Shown in pieces: positions 31,527 to 34,455 of a DNA stretch of 34,455 bases. A program made the translations under genes and the position numbers. Source of the DNA: CAKRZE01 sp045617585 (lineage in GTDB: Bacteria > Bacillota > Clostridia > Oscillospirales > CAG-272). How positions within the stretch are numbered: position 1 is the first letter of the stretch; the number at the start of each line of letters is the position of its first letter. The notes beneath the pieces were generated by a model. The model had not been told where the DNA came from and searched no databases. It saw only the letters and a list, made by a program, of their open reading frames with translations. The DNA lies in assembly GCA_045617585.1 (NCBI GenBank), contig JAZLIW010000010.1, positions 1 to 34,455 on the forward strand, given 5' to 3'.

Positions 31527-32417
31527 TCACCGTTCCGCCGGTTCTTGGCCGTCTGCGTTCTTTTTCTTTTTCTTACCGGTTTTTCCGTTTCCGTTCTTCG
31601 TGTTCTCGGGGATCAGGATCTCCTCAAGCGCGCGGCGCAGGGAGCTGTAATTAAAGCCGCGGCGGAGGCGTCCGTCCTCGGCGATCGAGATCAGGCCGTT
31701 TTCCTCCGACACGATGATGACGACCGCGTCGCTGTTCTCGCTCATGCCGATCCCGGCGCGGTGCCGCGTCCCGAGGTCCTTGATGATCGCTTCGTTGGTC
31801 GAGAGCGGCAGGAAGCAGCCCGCCGCGTGGATCCGCCCGTCGCGGATCACGACCGCGCCGTCGTGCAGCGGCGCCTTGTTGAAGAAGATATTCTTGAGCA
31901 GGAAGGAGGAGACGTCGGCGTTCACCACGATGCCGCTCTTGATCACGTCGCCGAGCTTGGTCGTGCGTTCCAGCACGATCAGGGCGCCGGTCTTCGAGGC
32001 GGAAAGGTCGCTCGCCGCCTCGCAGATCTCCTTGATCATCGCGTTTTTCGGCGTACCGTCCTTGATCTCGCTGATCGTTTTCAGCCCTTTGAGCGGCTCG
32101 CCGCCCAGTTTTTCAAGACCGGACCGCAGCTCCGGCTGAAAGACGACCACCAGCGCGAGCAGTCCGACCTGCAGGATATTGCGCATCAGGAAGCTGACGG
32201 CGGACAGCTCGAACACCTCGGCGGCAAGCGCGAGGAGCATGAAGAAGACGACGCCCGCGGCAAGCTTGCCCGCGCGTCTGTCGCGGATGAACCGGTAGAC
32301 CTGATAAAGCAAAAAAGCCACAGCCAGGATATCGATCACGTCGACCGGCGTTATCTGTTTGACGACCGAGAGAAAGAAGTCTCTGCCGTTTTTCAGTCCT
32401 TCCGTAAATTCCGTCAT
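31527..32417 (-). CDS. cdaA: Diadenylate cyclase CdaA
   Basis: A 296-aa membrane enzyme that makes cyclic di-AMP from two ATP, controlling osmolyte and potassium homeostasis and wall integrity. Three TM helices lie at about 27-100 (IDILAVAFLLYQVYRFI, KLAAGVVFFMLLALAAEVF, ILQVGLLALVVVFQPELR). The DAC domain follows, with DGA at 186-188 in APLHDGAVVI and RHR at 218-220 in GTRHRAGIG, both intact. The C-terminus is a Lys-rich tail. ATG 32417 with GGAAGG 5 nt upstream is preferred over an in-frame GTG at 32423. First gene of the long minus-strand run with a promoter directly ahead. Confidence 0.96.
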   Translation of the reverse strand: MTEFTEGLKNGRDFFLSVVKQITPVDVIDILAVAFLLYQVYRFIRDRRAGKLAAGVVFFMLLALAAEVFELSAVSFLMRNILQVGLLALVVVFQPELRSGLEKLGGEPLKGLKTISEIKDGTPKNAMIKEICEAASDLSASKTGALIVLERTTKLGDVIKSGIVVNADVSSFLLKNIFFNKAPLHDGAVVIRDGRIHAAGCFLPLSTNEAIIKDLGTRHRAGIGMSENSDAVVIIVSEENGLISIAEDGRLRRGFNYSSLRRALEEILIPENTKNGNGKTGKKKKKNADGQEPAER

Positions 32418-32451
32418 ACGCACCTTCCGAATTGAATTGATTCCCTTCTAT

Positions 32452-32480
32452 ATTGTATCACAAAAAAGTCCGTTTTTCAA
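32452..32480 (-). promoter_or_regulatory. Sigma-A type promoter of cdaA and the long minus-strand operon
   Basis: On the minus strand TTGAAA (plus 32475-32480) and TACAAT (32452-32457) are 17 nt apart, 34 nt upstream of the cdaA start. It is the only clear promoter I see for the run that ends at 13010. Confidence 0.75.
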
Positions 32481-32571
32481 GTATCTGCGCGGAAAAATAC
32501 ACTTTTTTTGCCCGCCGGGCACAACTCTTCTTTTTCGCCGTTTCTCCTCCGCTTTTCCGCCCCTTTTCCAT

Positions 32572-32620
32572 AAAAACCGTCAGAGACGGCTGCCGCTTCG
32601 GCTTCCGTCTCTGACGGTTT
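32572..32620 (-). terminator. Rho-independent terminator of the oxidoreductase gene
   Basis: A 16-bp perfect inverted repeat (AAACCGTCAGAGACGG at 32574-32589 and its complement at 32605-32620) with a 15-nt loop gives a minus-strand hairpin followed by TTTTTA. It lies 38 nt after the Gfo/Idh/MocA stop codon and isolates cdaA from that operon. Confidence 0.9.
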
Positions 32621-32657
32621 GAAAACTGTATTCAGCTTTTGGAAAAAAGTACGGGGA

Positions 32658-33704
32658 TCAGATCAGGGTCTTGACGACCTCGTGGGTCTCGCCGCTTTGG
32701 AAGGCGGCCTCCATGACCTTCATGACGCGGCGCATCTCGGGATGGGTGACGAGCTGGGTCGTCTTTCCGTCGATGGCGGCGCAGAAATTGCGGTAGTAAT
32801 CGTGGACGTCGGCGGTGGGCTGCGCAACGGTATGGGATTCGGTCGTCTCGGCGGTCCGGGGCGCCATCGTCTTGGTCAGACCCGCGGCGGTGCGGACCGG
32901 AACGGCGTCGCTGTTCTCCCACGTTTTGACGCGCACGATCTCGACGTCGGAGGGCCAGTCGCGGATGAGCGCGGAGCCTCCGGTCCCGAGGACGTAGAAG
33001 CGCGGCAGATTGATGAAGTTGCAGGTGCCGACTTCAACGCGGTAGAGCGTGCCGTTCTCAAAGAAGATGTCGATCCTGCACCCGTCGTCGACCTCGGCAT
33101 TCGTGATATGATCGAGGGTCGCGTAAACGGAGGTCACGGGATACGGGACCATCTGCAGCGCCTGGTCGATGAGGTGAACGCCCCAGTCGAGGACCATGCC
33201 GCCGCCGTGCTCCTTCTCTTTTCTCCAGTCGCCCGGAATGCCGCGGGAGCCATGGACGCGGGACTCGATGCAGAAAATATCCCCGATCTCTCCCGACTCG
33301 AAAATGTGTTTGATCGCAAGATAGTCGGTATCAAAGCGGCGGTTCTGATGGACGGAGAAGAGCTTGCCCGCCTTCTCGGAAGCGGCGATCATCTCTTCGA
33401 GATCCGCCGAGCAAAGCGTGACCGGCTTCTCGGAGATGACGTTCTTTCCGGCGGCAAGGCCGCGGATCGCGAGCTCCTTGTGGCAGTCGTTCGGGACCGC
33501 GAGAGTCAGGATATCGACTGTCGGATCGGCAAGGACCTCCTCGAAGGTTTCATAGACGCGCACCCCGCGGGAACGCGCCAGATTGCGCTTTGCCTCCTTG
33601 ATATCATAAATGCCGGCAAGCTCGACCACGTCGCTCTGCATCGCGTGCGCGCAGTGCCAGTTACCCATTCCGCCATAGCCGACGACGACAAGTTTCTTTT
33701 TCAT
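32658..33704 (-). CDS. Gfo/Idh/MocA-family NAD(P)-dependent oxidoreductase
   Basis: A 348-aa cytosolic dehydrogenase acting on a sugar, inositol or sugar acid. The N-terminal Rossmann fold begins KKKLVVVGYGGMGNWH (GxGxxG at 9-14). The EKP motif at 92-94 (ISEKPVT), typical of the family, carries the conserved Lys. The C-terminal alpha/beta domain has GGGMVLDWGVHLIDQALQM, with the usual D-x-G-x-H element (Asp, His active-site region). Length and motifs are complete. It is encoded 65 nt downstream of a sugar phosphate isomerase/epimerase, a pairing that is common in polyol and sugar acid catabolic operons. A terminator follows. The substrate is unknown. Confidence 0.93.
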   Translation of the reverse strand: MKKKLVVVGYGGMGNWHCAHAMQSDVVELAGIYDIKEAKRNLARSRGVRVYETFEEVLADPTVDILTLAVPNDCHKELAIRGLAAGKNVISEKPVTLCSADLEEMIAASEKAGKLFSVHQNRRFDTDYLAIKHIFESGEIGDIFCIESRVHGSRGIPGDWRKEKEHGGGMVLDWGVHLIDQALQMVPYPVTSVYATLDHITNAEVDDGCRIDIFFENGTLYRVEVGTCNFINLPRFYVLGTGGSALIRDWPSDVEIVRVKTWENSDAVPVRTAAGLTKTMAPRTAETTESHTVAQPTADVHDYYRNFCAAIDGKTTQLVTHPEMRRVMKVMEAAFQSGETHEVVKTLI

Positions 33705-33769
33705 CTTTCTTTGCTCCCTGATGGTTTGTATTTCCGTTTTTCAGCCTGCACGGCTGTTTTACGTTGTTT

Positions 33770-34455
33770 TTATGCCCAACTCATCGTGCCGGGCTTGGGC
33801 TCGCGGATCATGGATTCCTTGAGGAAGGCGACCGCTTTTTCCAGCCCTTCGTCAATGGACATCAGGCTGTCCTCGTGCTCGATCGACAGGACGCGGTCGT
33901 AGCCAACCAGACGCAGATTGCTGATGAGGTCGCGCCAGTATTCCAGCCCGTTGCCGTAGCCGACGGTGCGGAAGACCCAGCTGCGGTGGATCTCGTCGCT
34001 GTAATGCTTGGTATCCAGCACGCCGAATTTCGCCGTGTTGTACTTGTCGATTTTGGTGTCTTTCGCGTGGACGTGGTAGATCGAATCGCCGAGCGCGCGG
34101 ATCGCGGCGACCGGATCCATGCCCTGCCAGATGAGGTGGGAGGGGTCAAAGTTCGCGCCGATGACCGGTCCGACGGCGTCGCGCAGACGGAGCAGCGTTT
34201 CGGGATTGTACACGCAGAAGCCGGGGTGCATCTCGAAAGCGATGCGGGAAACGCCGTGATCCTCGGCGAATTTCGCCGCTTCCTTCCAGTACGGGATCAG
34301 CACGTCGTTCCACTGCCATTCGAGGATCTGGAGATAATCGTCCGGCCACGGGCAGGTGACCCAGTTCGGGAAGCGGGATTCCGGGCAGTCGCCGGGGCAG
34401 CCCGAGAAGGTGATGACGGTATCGACGCCGAGCTTTTCGGCGAGGAGAACGGTAT
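33770..34455 (-). CDS. Sugar phosphate isomerase/epimerase (TIM barrel), 5' end beyond window
   Basis: The frame is open to the window edge, so at least 228 residues are seen and the N-terminus is missing. The visible start is TVLLAEKLGVDTVITFSGCP; an internal GTG at 34303 is not a real start because family sequence continues upstream of it. AP-endonuclease-2-like xylose isomerase-like TIM-barrel features are RIAFEMHPGF (metal-binding Glu and His), NFDPSHLIWQGMDP, YHVHAKDTKI and VLSIEHEDSLMS, which place the four metal ligands (Glu, Asp, His, Glu) in order. It is probably a hydroxypyruvate isomerase, inosose or ketose epimerase-type enzyme. Its product may feed the oxidoreductase encoded next. 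Confidence 0.9.
   Translation of the reverse strand, partial: TVLLAEKLGVDTVITFSGCPGDCPESRFPNWVTCPWPDDYLQILEWQWNDVLIPYWKEAAKFAEDHGVSRIAFEMHPGFCVYNPETLLRLRDAVGPVIGANFDPSHLIWQGMDPVAAIRALGDSIYHVHAKDTKIDKYNTAKFGVLDTKHYSDEIHRSWVFRTVGYGNGLEYWRDLISNLRLVGYDRVLSIEHEDSLMSIDEGLEKAVAFLKESMIREPKPGTMSWA

Noticed and set aside
33725..33765. CAGCC/GGCTG hairpin between the isomerase and oxidoreductase genes
   Set aside because: Its T-run is on the plus strand only, against the direction of the genes, and the stem is only 5 bp; not a terminator for this operon.

Overview
The window is GC-rich DNA with AT-rich sigma-A type promoters, strong GGAGG-type ribosome binding sites and sporulation genes (yabP, yabQ, a SpoVB-like flippase). 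It also carries cdaA/cdaR and a relA/spoT homologue. Together these point to a spore-forming or recently spore-forming member of the Clostridia (Firmicutes), most likely a GC-rich gut lineage related to Oscillospiraceae or Christensenellales. It looks like ordinary chromosome. I see no insertion sequence, integrase, tRNA, rRNA, CRISPR array or origin.

Layout. (1) 1-3454, minus strand: the N-terminal end of a possible SCIFF-type radical SAM maturase, a TIGR04086-type membrane protein, yajC with its own promoter and a probable terminator, then an operon of a two-TM membrane protein, a GerS-like lipoprotein and alanine racemase (alr). (2) 3607-5959, plus strand: an uncharacterised 210-aa protein that recalls a degenerate ThyX flavoprotein, then a CNNM/CBS/CorC transporter-like protein preceded by a 29-codon upstream ORF. 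(3) 6235-10458, plus strand: an arginine (ornithine) biosynthesis operon, argC (type 2), argJ and a single ORF in which argB and argD are fused. A perfect promoter and a candidate ArgR box lie in front. (4) 10644-12840, plus strand: a TetR regulator, an Mrp/NBP35 ATPase and a conserved 180-aa protein of unknown function. (5) 32417 down to 13010, minus strand: eighteen closely spaced or overlapping genes with no convincing internal terminator. They start with cdaA and end with a beta-lactamase-fold protein that has lost its catalytic motifs, just before a bidirectional terminator. (6) 32658-34455, minus strand: a Gfo/Idh/MocA oxidoreductase and a sugar-phosphate isomerase/epimerase cut by the window end, a typical sugar or polyol catabolism pair.

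How it works together. The long minus-strand run joins c-di-AMP synthesis and its regulator (cdaA, cdaR), recombination/repair (recJ), stringent response (relA/spoT), proofreading of D-aminoacyl-tRNA (dtd), haem/radical SAM chemistry (hemZ), nucleoside and methylthioadenosine/SAH salvage (uridine kinase-like, mtaD) and the conserved Firmicutes block yabM-mazG-hup-rqcP-yabP-yabQ-divIC for envelope, ribosome rescue, sporulation and division. The most interesting points are the argB-argD fusion, the catalytically dead beta-lactamase-like protein beside divIC, the ThyX-like protein with altered signature, the repeat-bearing lipoprotein wedged between cdaA and cdaR, the lipoprotein-alr pair resembling gerS-alr2, and the overlapping leader ORF. 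All functional assignments rest on reading motifs and gene order; no database search was run.
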